Positions 10,712 through 20,135 of a stretch of DNA of 64,000 bases are shown here, in pieces. The notes beneath the pieces were generated by a model. That model had not been told where the DNA came from, ran no database searches, and saw only the letters and a program-made list of their open reading frames with translations. Every line of letters begins with the position of its first letter. The stretch's first letter is position 1. Source of the DNA: Fistulifera solaris (lineage: Eukaryota > Bacillariophyta > Bacillariophyceae > Naviculales > Stauroneidaceae); the NCBI GenBank assembly GCA_030295235.1, contig AP026132.1, positions 420,001-484,000 of the forward strand, written 5' to 3'. A program made the position numbers and the translations under genes.

Positions 10712-12040
10712 ATGAAATTTGCTTCGTTGGTGCTCCTCTTGCCGTTGGCTTCCGCCTTTGTCGCCCCCAAGGCGGCTTTTCGGTCGATGACCCTCAAGGC
10801 GTTCGACCAAGAACAGTACATTGCCGAGAGCAAAGAAATGAGACTCAAACATTTGGAGGAGCAAGCCATGTTTGCTCTCAAAATTTCGTGCGAGAACTTT
10901 GATAATGCAGGTGAGTTTGAATTACTGGTTTATTGTGAATCTTCGAGCGCCGACCTCACATATTTCCCAGTATTTCCGAATGCCATGATTGCGGGTGATG
11001 TCGTAATCACGGACTTGTTGGGTCGCATGGGATACTTGAAGAATGGAAAGGCCAAAATCATGGTCGTTGATACCTTCCACCTTTTCCCGGAAACGATGGA
11101 ATTTTTGAAAGTCCTCGAAAAGAAGTACGAATTCAAAGCCGAGATTTTCTGTGCCGACGGCATTCCGGTCGGTGACAAGGCGGCCTTTGACAAGCGCTAC
11201 GGAGCGGATTTGTGGAAGGAAGATATTGATGAGTACGATCGAGTCTGCAAGGTGGAACCCTTCCAGCGTGGGTTGAAGACTTTGAATACCAACTGCATGA
11301 TCAACGGCCGCACTCGTTGGCAGGGATTCGAGCGTGCTTGGATCGATTTGTTCGAAAATGCTCCCATCGGAGGAGGACTCGCCAAGTGCAATCCCCTGGC
11401 GTACTGGACCTTCGAGGACACCTTTGAATACATTGCCAAGTACAAAGTTCCTTACCATCCTCTTCACGAGAAGGGTTACCCCAGTATTGGTGATGCGAAA
11501 GATACTATCCCCGTCCCACAGGATGGATCGGTCAAGTTTGTCAACTACGAATGGGTCGGTGACAAGACCGTGTGGTGCGAGTACGCCAAGGAGCGCGTGG
11601 GACGCTTCGTTGGTTTGCAAAATAAGGATGGTTCGACCAAAACCGAATGCGGCATTCATGTGGACGGAGCGGAACGCACGTGGGATCGCGATTTGTGGGA
11701 GTCGGACAAGAGCAAGGCCAAGAAGCTCTCCAGTACCGATGAAGCCTTGGAAATCAAAAAGTCCGGCAAGCCCTCGGTTGTTGTGGTGTATGCTCCTTGG
11801 TGCCAGTTCTCTCAGGCCATGGAAGACGAATACGAAAAGTTTGCTGTCGCCATGGCCGGCGAGATGGATGTTTACACATTGCGAGGAGATGAAGACCGTG
11901 AATTCGTCATGGAAAACCTCAACACCAACTCCTTCCCTACTGTCAATGTTATCAAAGCGGATGGAACTGCGGTCAAGTACGAATCCGAAGTTCGAACTGT
12001 TGAAGCTTTCAGCAAGTTTGTGAAAGAGACTTTGGCATAA
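10712..12040 (+). CDS. Plastid adenylyl-sulfate reductase (APR-B type) with thioredoxin-like domain
   Basis: The enzyme reduces adenylyl sulfate to sulfite in plastid sulfate assimilation. The N-terminus is a signal peptide ending in ASAFVAP, the diatom plastid-import signature. A 60-nt intron (10911-10970, GTGAGT..TTCCCAG) is in frame and stop-free, so unspliced sequence reads through; the spliced product is about 422 residues. The reductase domain has the VDTFHLFPET segment and the catalytic ECGIH near residue 290. It lacks the paired-Cys motifs that bind the [4Fe-4S] cluster in typical plant APR, which matches the cluster-free APR-B type described from Physcomitrella and diatoms. The C-terminal domain is thioredoxin-like, but its site is WCQFS rather than WCxxC (about residue 343). 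The downstream tail is complete. Confidence 0.93.
   Translation: MKFASLVLLLPLASAFVAPKAAFRSMTLKAFDQEQYIAESKEMRLKHLEEQAMFALKISCENFDNAGEFELLVYCESSSADLTYFPVFPNAMIAGDVVITDLLGRMGYLKNGKAKIMVVDTFHLFPETMEFLKVLEKKYEFKAEIFCADGIPVGDKAAFDKRYGADLWKEDIDEYDRVCKVEPFQRGLKTLNTNCMINGRTRWQGFERAWIDLFENAPIGGGLAKCNPLAYWTFEDTFEYIAKYKVPYHPLHEKGYPSIGDAKDTIPVPQDGSVKFVNYEWVGDKTVWCEYAKERVGRFVGLQNKDGSTKTECGIHVDGAERTWDRDLWESDKSKAKKLSSTDEALEIKKSGKPSVVVVYAPWCQFSQAMEDEYEKFAVAMAGEMDVYTLRGDEDREFVMENLNTNSFPTVNVIKADGTAVKYESEVRTVEAFSKFVKETLA
10911..10970 (+). other. Short in-frame intron in the APS reductase gene
   Basis: 60 nt with GTGAGT donor and TTTCCCAG acceptor. Removing it joins DNA to VFPNAMIAG, the expected family sequence. 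Its length is a multiple of three and it has no stop codon, so an unspliced transcript would encode 20 extra residues before the catalytic core. Confidence 0.85.
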
Positions 12041-12212
12041 ACATAAACGCTCGAGCTACCTTTTAAATTGTGAGCCTCTCCAATAATAAATAGATGTGCT
12101 TCGTTATGTTTTATCATTCATCAGTTTTAGTGATACAGAATATTTATGCAATTAATCTAAAGATTAGTTATGAACTGATTGTAGCAATGGAAGATATCGG
12201 CCTCCCAGCCGC

Positions 12213-13817
12213 TCACAGTAACTTGCGATACGTGTGCATGTGGAAGTCACCCAATTGAAAGGAGTGAGGCGGACCAAAGCCGCAGGAAGTGTAAAATGTA
12301 TTGGCGCTTTCAAGGCCCGCAAAGGTCGTTGCAGTCAGCAGTACCTTCTTTGTTGTTTTCGTAGATATTTGTCTTTCAACACATTCCAACAGGGCTTTCC
12401 CAATCCCTCGTCGATACCAAGCAGGATGTACCACCAACCGGTGCAACTCGTAAACGTCTGGTGTAGTGTTTAGTTCGGTATCAGTATTGTGGAGTTGCTG
12501 TTCCCTGGGTGTACATTTACGTACGGCTATTCCGCCCAACACCGTTCGAGGATGGTGCTGCACGGCCACGAAAAAGTCACCCTCTCGATCACAAAACCAC
12601 TTTCTCATCTGAGACGAGGATGCAGCATCGTCGCTCGTCAGAGCCATGTCTTTCTTCAAGGCAGTCTGAACCATCTTTTGAATCGAAGGGTACGTTGCAA
12701 AGAATTCTTCGTATGACTGTGCAAATAACTCACGAATCGCTACTTCATCTTCGATTTCCACGGGCGTGATCCATGCTACGACGCTCTGGTCGGGCCCCGG
12801 AATTGAAATTGGGGCAAAACCGATGGACCATGGACACATCCTGCGCTGGAGCAAAGTATCGTCACTAGAGGAAAAGGCGCAAGCCAGCATATAGGACTGT
12901 AAATGCAAGGTCAGCGCCATGTGCTCATCAAATGGCTCGGGTATGCGTAACGAAATGCCGTGTGCGGATGCGGCCTGCCCGGCGGAAGTCACGTAGGCCC
13001 GGGGAAAATACTGTTTCAATCGCGCCCTGATCGTGTCGGCGGAGTATCCGAGCGGGTACATGGAGAGGGAGGAAGCCGTAGCCTTGCCTTTTTCCAACTT
13101 CTCGTGAAATAGACGCAAGTAGGCTCTCTTATATTCCTCGAGCACGGACTTGTCTTTCTCGTCGCTGCTGCACCCAAATGGCTCGTACGCCACCAAACAG
13201 CAATTAGGTAGCTGGCTGCAAAATTCCATGATACCGTCCGACACGGAGGGCTCCAAGTACGTCATGACGAGCTCAGAAATGACCAAATATGAACGCGAAC
13301 TATTGGCGTCTTGTTTGTTGATTTTCAAAATGTTCATTAGCTCGTGTCCCCATTCATTCTTATTTCGGAGATCGGTCGCTAACAACGTATACAATCCTCC
13401 CGTTGCTGTCGTTCCTTGAAACGCTCGCTTGCCTTCGGTTGCTGAAGTCTCTACAAAAGGAACCTTCTTCAACAAAGAATCGACTTTGCTGTCACAGATT
13501 TCCGGAACATCCATCTCAATGACACAATGTGCCCCACGAAGCGCCGTCCAAACACCGGTCACATCCAAACCCGCTCCCAACAGAATGACGGTCGTATTGG
13601 CCGAAACAAAGGTTTGAATACACTGTAAAATACACTCAAAGCGGACGGCATATCCAGCGTGGACAAGGGGAGTTTGTCGTGATGACGACGATGATGCCAG
13701 TAGCCATTCGCGGTAGAGATCGTCGCCCATCTCGTATCCCGCGCGTAGCGCCGATTGCTTGGCGAGCAGCGCATCTTGGGCGGTCCGTATAATGGCCGAA
13801 GGCAGCGTTGAAGGCAT
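12213..13817 (-). CDS. Leucine carboxyl methyltransferase domain fused to GNAT acetyltransferase domain
   Basis: One uninterrupted frame of 534 residues. Residues 1-300 resemble the LCMT/PPM1 family: an ILLGAGLDVTGVW SAM-binding segment, an EMDVPEICDSK stretch, LLATDLRN and ISELVMTYLEP, as in the enzyme that methylates the C-terminal Leu of PP2A catalytic subunit. Residues about 365-534 form a GNAT N-acetyltransferase domain, with the LHRLVVHPAWYRRGIG acetyl-CoA loop and a F-Y..CGF terminal strand. LCMT is normally a single-domain protein, so the acetyltransferase fusion is unusual; substrates are unknown. Whether the LCMT half acts on PP2A or belongs to the wider family (bacterial O-methyltransferases, TYW4) cannot be decided here. 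Confidence 0.82.
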   Translation of the reverse strand: MPSTLPSAIIRTAQDALLAKQSALRAGYEMGDDLYREWLLASSSSSRQTPLVHAGYAVRFECILQCIQTFVSANTTVILLGAGLDVTGVWTALRGAHCVIEMDVPEICDSKVDSLLKKVPFVETSATEGKRAFQGTTATGGLYTLLATDLRNKNEWGHELMNILKINKQDANSSRSYLVISELVMTYLEPSVSDGIMEFCSQLPNCCLVAYEPFGCSSDEKDKSVLEEYKRAYLRLFHEKLEKGKATASSLSMYPLGYSADTIRARLKQYFPRAYVTSAGQAASAHGISLRIPEPFDEHMALTLHLQSYMLACAFSSSDDTLLQRRMCPWSIGFAPISIPGPDQSVVAWITPVEIEDEVAIRELFAQSYEEFFATYPSIQKMVQTALKKDMALTSDDAASSSQMRKWFCDREGDFFVAVQHHPRTVLGGIAVRKCTPREQQLHNTDTELNTTPDVYELHRLVVHPAWYRRGIGKALLECVERQISTKTTKKVLLTATTFAGLESANTFYTSCGFGPPHSFQLGDFHMHTYRKLL

Positions 13818-14125
13818 GTTGGTTGGTTTGTTTTATGTGAACTCATTCATGCGGTTAATGCGTTTCTTTGGAATTAAATCTGCCCTTTCGACTTACCGGT
13901 ACTAAACCTGTACTGATAACCTTCACAGCTACATCTATAGCACACCGGTATTTTTTTTGCTAACAAAGGAACAGCTAAGCAGAACTTGTGTACAGTACTT
14001 TTCGAATTACCAGGTACTGATAACGTAGTACTACAAGTACAGTACTGATTACGCACTACGCACTACACGCACTCACTTTTCGAACACGGCAAATATTCCG
14101 ACAGCTTTGGCGTCAACTGCCGCCT
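13818..14125. promoter_or_regulatory. Divergent promoter region with repeated GTACTG/CAGTAC words
   Basis: 308 bp between the LCMT-GNAT and alpha/beta-hydrolase start codons. It contains several GTAC-centred words (TGTACTGATAAC, GTACAGTACTTTT, CAGGTACTGATAACG, AAGTACAGTACTG), giving a locally repetitive, palindrome-rich promoter. Confidence 0.4.
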
Positions 14126-15544
14126 ATGTCAATCAAAATCGATTCTGACAACACTTGCTATCGTTGTTTCTCATCTGAGTTAACTTTTGAGAGAGTATTT
14201 GTTGAAAAGATGCCTCCGGAAGAACGAGTCGAGGCCCGCAGTTGCGAGTTCACGGGAACGACAACGAATGCTACGTTTCATTGCTGCACCTCCACTCTGC
14301 CTTACCCAAAACGTCCTCTCGAAGACATCAATCGGGGTCTCAATTTGAATTTGGGACAAAGTATCATTTCACCCAACAGCAAAACGCTTCTTTGGGTGAT
14401 ACAATTTCTCGATCGCTTGCTCGTCCGATGGTGGGAACCTTATTTTCAGCGTCTCTGGAAATCCATTCCTCTGCACCTCCGAAAAAAGCTGACTTTCGCC
14501 GCGTGGAATGTCTACTTTCCTCTTCACAAACGACTACTAGGTCGAACGACCGGAATTCATCCCGATGCGTCACTGGAATATCACGCCATGACGACACTGG
14601 CTTGGTGGGGACGAATGATTCCGGTGACGATTGAGCGGATGCGCTTTTCGCTGTCCCAGCTGTCCGTCTGGTCGAACCATCCCGTACTCTCTCGCGTCGA
14701 AGTCATTGACGAGCCCATTGCCTGTCCTATTCCTCCCGATCAACACTGGCATGTGAAGGGATTGTACGTGCATGTGGCGGATGAACCCACGGAGTACACG
14801 TTACTGTGGATCTACGGAGGTGCCTTTCTCGCGGGCGACATGGAAGGTAATCTCGGACCCGCCGAACGTGTCGGTCGGGAAACGGGCATGGATGTCTTTC
14901 TCGTGCACCATCGTTTGGTGCCGGAAGTGCAAATGAAGGATATGTTATGGGATGTAGCACTGGGCTATCATTGGTTGACTTTACAGAGAAAGTCAACAAA
15001 AGTGCTCGTATTGGGCATCTCGTCGGGAGCCGGACTCGCGACGCGGTTGTGTCAGAGCGTGGCAGAGGCCATGCATGGTCGATCGACGCTTCCCGATTAT
15101 CTTTCTTCGATTTTACAAGACACTCCGTTACCCGCCGGAGCCGTCTTGTTGGGACCGTTTGCGGATTACACCACCCCTCGGGGTTCATTGATTACAAACG
15201 CCACTCACGACTTGATTGTCAATCCTCGTGTCCTCGAGTCCGGTTTACCGTATTTGGAAACACACATGGGTGGATCCCGGCGTGATCATTCTCCGATTTA
15301 CCGATCCTTCGCGGGGTGTCCTCCCCTCTGTGTCGTGACGTCGGAACACGAAGCCGTGTACGATCATGCCATTGATTTGGTGAATGCAGCACGCTCCTAC
15401 GGTGTCCCGGTCACGCTGGGTGTGTGGAAGTACATGTGTCACGTCTTTACGTTCTTGTCGAGTTTTGTGCCGGAAGGAGAGGAGTCGATGCAATTTTTCA
15501 TTCAGTGGCTGAAAGAACAGCAACAACGCAAGCAATTATATTAA
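14126..15544 (+). CDS. Alpha/beta hydrolase, HSL-like esterase/lipase
   Basis: 472 residues from ATG 14126; a second ATG at 14211 (MPPEERVEAR) is also possible. The core matches the hormone-sensitive-lipase type of alpha/beta hydrolase: an oxyanion-hole IYGGAF (about residue 230, in place of HGGG), nucleophile elbow GISSGAG (about 297), a candidate acid near VYDHA (about 413) and a catalytic His in MCHVF (about 437). Such enzymes hydrolyse carboxyl esters of lipids or small acyl compounds; the substrate is unknown. There is no clear signal peptide. The long N-terminal part before residue 150 lacks a known domain. No frame break is seen. Confidence 0.85.
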   Translation: MSIKIDSDNTCYRCFSSELTFERVFVEKMPPEERVEARSCEFTGTTTNATFHCCTSTLPYPKRPLEDINRGLNLNLGQSIISPNSKTLLWVIQFLDRLLVRWWEPYFQRLWKSIPLHLRKKLTFAAWNVYFPLHKRLLGRTTGIHPDASLEYHAMTTLAWWGRMIPVTIERMRFSLSQLSVWSNHPVLSRVEVIDEPIACPIPPDQHWHVKGLYVHVADEPTEYTLLWIYGGAFLAGDMEGNLGPAERVGRETGMDVFLVHHRLVPEVQMKDMLWDVALGYHWLTLQRKSTKVLVLGISSGAGLATRLCQSVAEAMHGRSTLPDYLSSILQDTPLPAGAVLLGPFADYTTPRGSLITNATHDLIVNPRVLESGLPYLETHMGGSRRDHSPIYRSFAGCPPLCVVTSEHEAVYDHAIDLVNAARSYGVPVTLGVWKYMCHVFTFLSSFVPEGEESMQFFIQWLKEQQQRKQLY

Positions 15545-15575
15545 CGATGCGTTAATTTACATTTCATTATTTATC

Positions 15576-16514
15576 TTAATACAAGTTTGATTGACGTACG
15601 ACAATCGCTGCCGTAGCTATTAACATAGTATTGAGAACGTCATGATGACGATTCCTAAATTGAAGAAGCAACGACAAGGCACACAGATCCCACCGCACTA
15701 CGGTCAGCACGGCACGCAGCGAAGCCACACTGGACACCAACATGAGCCATCGATTGAGTAGCAGCATCGTAGATTGATCCATATGACGACGTTTGACGAG
15801 ACTCTGGAGAAAGAACTCCATGACGTAGCTGGTGTTGAGACACAACCAAAAGATTCTCCACTCAGGAGCGTTCGTCATCGCCACTGGTTTCACGCACAGT
15901 GTCAAATTGAGACCGTGCAATACGACATGTTTGTAGAATAGATATTGTCCTTTCTTGACCTTGTACAAGATCGTTTCCATGGTAGTTCGTTGCTGCAAAG
16001 GCGTGGTTTGCCAGTTTTGTTGAAACGAGTGTACGGGGAGGTAATGTCGGAAATACCAGGGAGCTGTCACCACCAGCAACGCGCACCAGCGCATACTATA
16101 TTGTGATAGATACGAGATGCTGTGTAGATACAGAGCCTGCCACAGATTGAGAAACTGATAAAGCAAATGCTCCATCATTTCCGCTTGGGTCACAGTGGCT
16201 TTCTCGGACAATGTTCCCGATTGTCCTGGAGCATTGCGAATGGTACGATGCGGAAAGTCTTGTGCCGCCGTATACGTAAGTAGCATGCCGCTGCATCCCA
16301 AGACTACATCATAAATGAGATAGTGCGAGTCATCGCGTGGAAGGCAGCCCGCGAGTAACAACAACAAATATACGCCTCCCGTACATCGATGTCTCCAGCC
16401 GTGACGGTCGAAAAATAGCGCAGGAATCGACCTTGCTATTTGATACAAAAGAATGAGAAAGAACACTTGTAATCCGCAGAACGAGAGTTGTAACAAATAA
16501 TTGTCAACCATCAT
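15576..16514 (-). CDS. Multi-pass membrane protein of unknown function
   Basis: 312 residues starting with two adjacent ATGs. I do not recognise the family. Hydrophobic stretches near residues 5-28, 48-58, 67-82, 138-155, 213-225 and 260-308 suggest four to six membrane spans. The connecting loops are basic and rich in His and Gln. It converges tail-to-tail with the hydrolase gene, with only about 30 bp between the stop codons. The frame is intact. Confidence 0.6.
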   Translation of the reverse strand: MMVDNYLLQLSFCGLQVFFLILLYQIARSIPALFFDRHGWRHRCTGGVYLLLLLAGCLPRDDSHYLIYDVVLGCSGMLLTYTAAQDFPHRTIRNAPGQSGTLSEKATVTQAEMMEHLLYQFLNLWQALYLHSISYLSQYSMRWCALLVVTAPWYFRHYLPVHSFQQNWQTTPLQQRTTMETILYKVKKGQYLFYKHVVLHGLNLTLCVKPVAMTNAPEWRIFWLCLNTSYVMEFFLQSLVKRRHMDQSTMLLLNRWLMLVSSVASLRAVLTVVRWDLCALSLLLQFRNRHHDVLNTMLIATAAIVVRQSNLY

Positions 16515-17203
16515 TGTTGTTGCAGCGGACTTGGGGTATAAAAACGAAATATTTTCGTGAACTCTTCCTAAAAAATTCGTCTTGTCGCAGCGTGTCTAGC
16601 TATTCACTAAGGAGTACGTAGTGACTAGTCAGATGAACTTCCGACTGAATTTAGTCATGAGTCAACTGATCCTTCGAAAACTTTAGAGATTAAAAACTAC
16701 AAATACTGCTCTTTCATTAACCCTCCGCAATAAATACCAGGAGACGGTCTCCATCCGAGAGAAAAAGTAAAGCTATCTAAAGGCTATTATCACTTGCGAT
16801 GTTCTTCGTCAATTAGCGCAAGAAAAAACACGCATTCTTCAAGCGATACTGTGCAAAACAAAACATCTCTTCGCATCAATCAGTCATTGCCCTTCTCTCT
16901 CCCATGGTCCTTTACGAAATAAATCGAAATTATCTCTGGTGCGAGAAAAGAAAGGGCCTTTGTGTGAAACAATACTTCAGTCCAGGGGCTCGTGACTCGT
17001 GACAATGAAAAATAGAAATCGGGGAAAAGTAATCTACACTCTGTATGATAGTAGAATTTGGACCATCGCCAAAAAACATAAAAAATGCCTGAGAACTCAG
17101 AACAGGGTCACAACTCACAAAACATAAAAAACCCGTCGTTGCTATTCATTACGAACTCAGTAAACCCGTTTTGGGGCCAACCTTCGAGCTTTATGAACAT
17201 CTC
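16515..17203. other. Intergenic region, divergent
   Basis: About 690 bp, AT-rich, between divergently transcribed genes; it must contain both promoters. A CTCAGAACAGG / CTCACAAAACATAAAAA pair of short repeats lies near 17080-17130. No gene is seen. Confidence 0.4.
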
Positions 17204-18253
17204 ATGAGTGAATCATTCCCACAAAGAGGCAGGAGTAAACGCATTGCGCTGGTTCTTTCGCTCTTGGCTTCCGTTTCGCTTACTTTGTGTCGGTTATGGA
17301 GCGATGGCGGCCTTCCAAGTGCTTTCATCGTCGAACAAGCGCACATCAATCGACAACCTTCCCCGTTTGCAGAAGCTTTTCCTTCAGTGAATATCACCGA
17401 TAGCCTGGACTCTTTTTCGAACTTAACAGAACTTGTACAGCTACAGAATCTACCGGTGCCTCGCAACCTCAATATTCTCTTTATGGGAGATTCGTTGACG
17501 CGTTATCAATATTTGGATCTCGTCTATTTCTTATCTCACAATGGCACGTGGCCGTCACCGAACGATCGACCCAACATGGTCATGGAAAAGACGCACCGGA
17601 ACGGCTGGACCCAATTTTACAGTTTCACGAAATCCGCGCTCCAACCGTACGAGCAATGCGATTGCTTTCGTGAATTCAACCTCACGACACTCATTGAGAA
17701 TCGGTACTATCACGATCCTGTCCGCAACAATCGTGTCACGTACTTGCAAAAATTTGGGAAATTGCCGTTCAAGAGCAATTGGAATGTCACGGAGGTGCAT
17801 CAGGAACATAGATTAGTACAAAGTGCGGCGGAATTAAATTTTTTGATTCAAGATGCCGACTGGGTCGACGCCATTCGTGATTTTGTGTGCCATTTGTCAC
17901 CGAAACCGTCTTTGTTCATATTCAATGCTGGTTTGTGGAGGGACCACGATTTGAAAGACGTCGCGTTGCAACAAAAGATCGTCCAAGCGCTGCAGGCGTG
18001 TAACATCCCGAGCATGTTCAAGACCACCACCAAACCAAAGACAAGCGCTCAACCAACGTGGGACGAGTACGAACGGCAATTGTGTAATCTCACGGATTAT
18101 TGTATGGACGTGAGATGGACGGCTCTGGTTCCGGAATCTTACTACTGGGACTGGTTGCATTTCCATGAGCCAATCTACTCCATGTTGAATGTTCAGCTAC
18201 TGTCTATGATCACTTCTCACGTCAACTTTGATGTTGTAGAGGCGATTTCTTAA
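17204..18253 (+). CDS. SGNH/PC-esterase-like type II membrane protein
   Basis: 349 residues from ATG 17204 (an upstream TTG extends the frame by 11 codons). A basic tail and one membrane anchor (about residues 14-27) give type II topology. The lumenal domain has the GDSL-type nucleophile block FMGDSLTRYQY near residue 94 and a DxxH catalytic block in DWLHFHEP near residue 316, the arrangement in PC-esterase/TBL-PMR5 proteins that O-acetylate or de-acetylate polysaccharides. Several NxT/S sequons fit a secretory location. Function as a glycan O-acyltransferase or esterase is inferred from motifs only; overall similarity to plant TBL proteins is weak. Confidence 0.7.
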   Translation: MSESFPQRGRSKRIALVLSLLASVSLTLCRLWSDGGLPSAFIVEQAHINRQPSPFAEAFPSVNITDSLDSFSNLTELVQLQNLPVPRNLNILFMGDSLTRYQYLDLVYFLSHNGTWPSPNDRPNMVMEKTHRNGWTQFYSFTKSALQPYEQCDCFREFNLTTLIENRYYHDPVRNNRVTYLQKFGKLPFKSNWNVTEVHQEHRLVQSAAELNFLIQDADWVDAIRDFVCHLSPKPSLFIFNAGLWRDHDLKDVALQQKIVQALQACNIPSMFKTTTKPKTSAQPTWDEYERQLCNLTDYCMDVRWTALVPESYYWDWLHFHEPIYSMLNVQLLSMITSHVNFDVVEAIS

Positions 18254-18617
18254 AGGGACAGATGTCAGAGACGAGTTACTTTGACTGGATTGCTCATCCG
18301 GAATGGTCGCTTTCGTTCTTGAGTCACTCTACTGAATGCTGACGGTCTCATGGGTCGTCGCTTTCCGCATGTTAAAGAAGCTTCATGATTAGTACTCCAT
18401 GAAAAATATTTGTAGAGTACTTGTAATAACTTTCTAAAGGGAGTGTAAAAAGTTATAAAAATATCCTTAGCGAAGACGAATCATGACTATGCGGGACTGA
18501 GTTATTTGTAAGCAAGTGGCGACGGACAGACACACAGCAACAACACTTGACTTGATAATAACGATCGGGCATGCGAACTCTTTTCATTTCAATTCAGAGC
18601 TTTGAATTCAGAACCAA
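18254..18617. other. Intergenic region, PC-esterase gene to FHA gene
   Basis: 364 bp between two genes on the plus strand; no reading frame or element recognised. It should carry the terminator of the upstream gene and the promoter of the FHA gene. Confidence 0.4.
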
Positions 18618-19852
18618 ATGACCGAAGAGGCAACAAAGAAACGAACATTAGGCGGATCTACCGCAGTCGATGCTTATTGTTTAATTGATGGCTTTCTGGT
18701 GCGCGAGGACGACGACACGAACGGCGAGCGCGTGACGATCCCCGTTACGCGATTGCCCGCTATTTTTGGTCGAGATCATGAAGCTGCCGAACCGAATCAC
18801 TTCTTCGGAATCGGGACTTTAAAACTATTTTCGCGAGAGCATTTTCGGATCGATTACTGGAGCAAGGGAGGTCGATGGGGGCAGACGTCTTCTTTGGATG
18901 CTTTTCAATGGGATAACAGTATGGAGAGTAGTGAATTGATGAATCCAGAGGATGTCGATCTGGACAAGCCCTTCTTTACTATTACATGTTTGGGTAAAAA
19001 TGGAATCTTCGTCCAAGGGCGTAAAGTTGAAAGAGACCAGTCGATTGTAATCAAAGACCGCACTGCAGTCAAGGCGTCGTCTCTTTGCTTCTACTTTCTA
19101 CGACCCCTCCATCCTGAATATCGAGCCATAAGTATACCCAGCAATAACGCAAAACCTATTCTTGTTGACAACCGCGACGGCGACAGCGTCGATAGTCCCC
19201 CTTGAAAAAACGACGGGGATTCGGTGGACTCCAAGCCGAGCTGGATGTGTTGAGTACGGACGAACTGCTCGAACAATTCAGCACGGCGATTGCTACCAGC
19301 GTCTGGGAACGCAGGCATCAATTCGTCGGTTCCACCATTTCGGTACGAGCCGTCATGGCCGCCGCTCAATCGCCGGAACTGCACGCCTTGGCGGCCAAAT
19401 CGGGTGATTTGGAGCGAGCGGAAGTCATGGACTGGATTGCCGCATCGGAACGATTCTCCAAGTGGTCACAGCAGATGCTGATGAAATTGGAAGCGAAGAG
19501 TTATCAGGCAAGTATCACGAATGCCATGATCAAGGTGGGATTTACGAGGACCGCCGAGAAGGGTCGGTACATCAAATGGAGACTACCGCAGCAAATACAG
19601 CACTTGGGTGGAGCGGAATCGCCCAAGCCAAGCCCCAACACAACTCCGACCAATAAGACTGTTAGTGACAACGATTCCGTGGATGATAATCATTCTGTGG
19701 ACGAGAAAGATGATGACAAGCAATTGAATGTTTCGAATGATGGGACGCTCGAAGATGAGATGCATGTAGCGCAAACGGGTCATAATCCAACCGAAGAAAA
19801 TGACAAGTCCAATGAAGAAATGGAAGAAGTAGAAGAGGATAAGGGTGAATGA
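18618..19852 (+). CDS. FHA-domain protein
   Basis: ATG at 18618. Residues about 47-165 form an FHA phosphothreonine-binding domain: LPAIFGRDHE, the SREH..I segment, a long insert, then FFTITCLGKNGIFVQG and a final F.FLRP strand. The frame stops at 19205 after DSPP. Adding one C to the C-run at 19197-19201 continues as LKKRRGFGG.. through to 19852, giving about 411 residues. The second half holds a helical region of about 110 residues (LSTDELLEQF.. to ..IKWRLPQQ) that I do not recognise and a very acidic Asp/Glu/Asn-rich tail. A nuclear or chromatin role is plausible from FHA plus a basic KKRR patch, but is inference. Confidence 0.75.
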
Positions 19853-20135
19853 TCAACATCCGCTGCCATTTTGTGAAGTCTCGAAAACATTGAGCCGAAG
19901 GAGTGAATGAACACTGCTTTTACAAGGGGTGGATCTTCGATTATACTAGTACGTCCATTTTGAACTCGTATTTAGTCTTTATTGTTGAAAGAGTGAATTA
20001 TGAACTAACCAAATGAATATCTTAACTTATGAATTTATTAGTCAGTGAGCATCGCATCAGACTACCATGCCATCGTGACATGTCTTTAACAAATTATGAG
20101 AAAACTGCAACAACTTCTTGGACAACGTGAATAAC

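Noticed and set aside
10922-11659. Long minus-strand frame of 245 codons
   Set aside because: Antisense shadow of the APS reductase coding sequence; no family motif.
11334-12023. Plus-strand frame of 229 codons
   Set aside because: Shifted frame inside the APS reductase gene; composition is the usual Arg/Ser-rich shadow.
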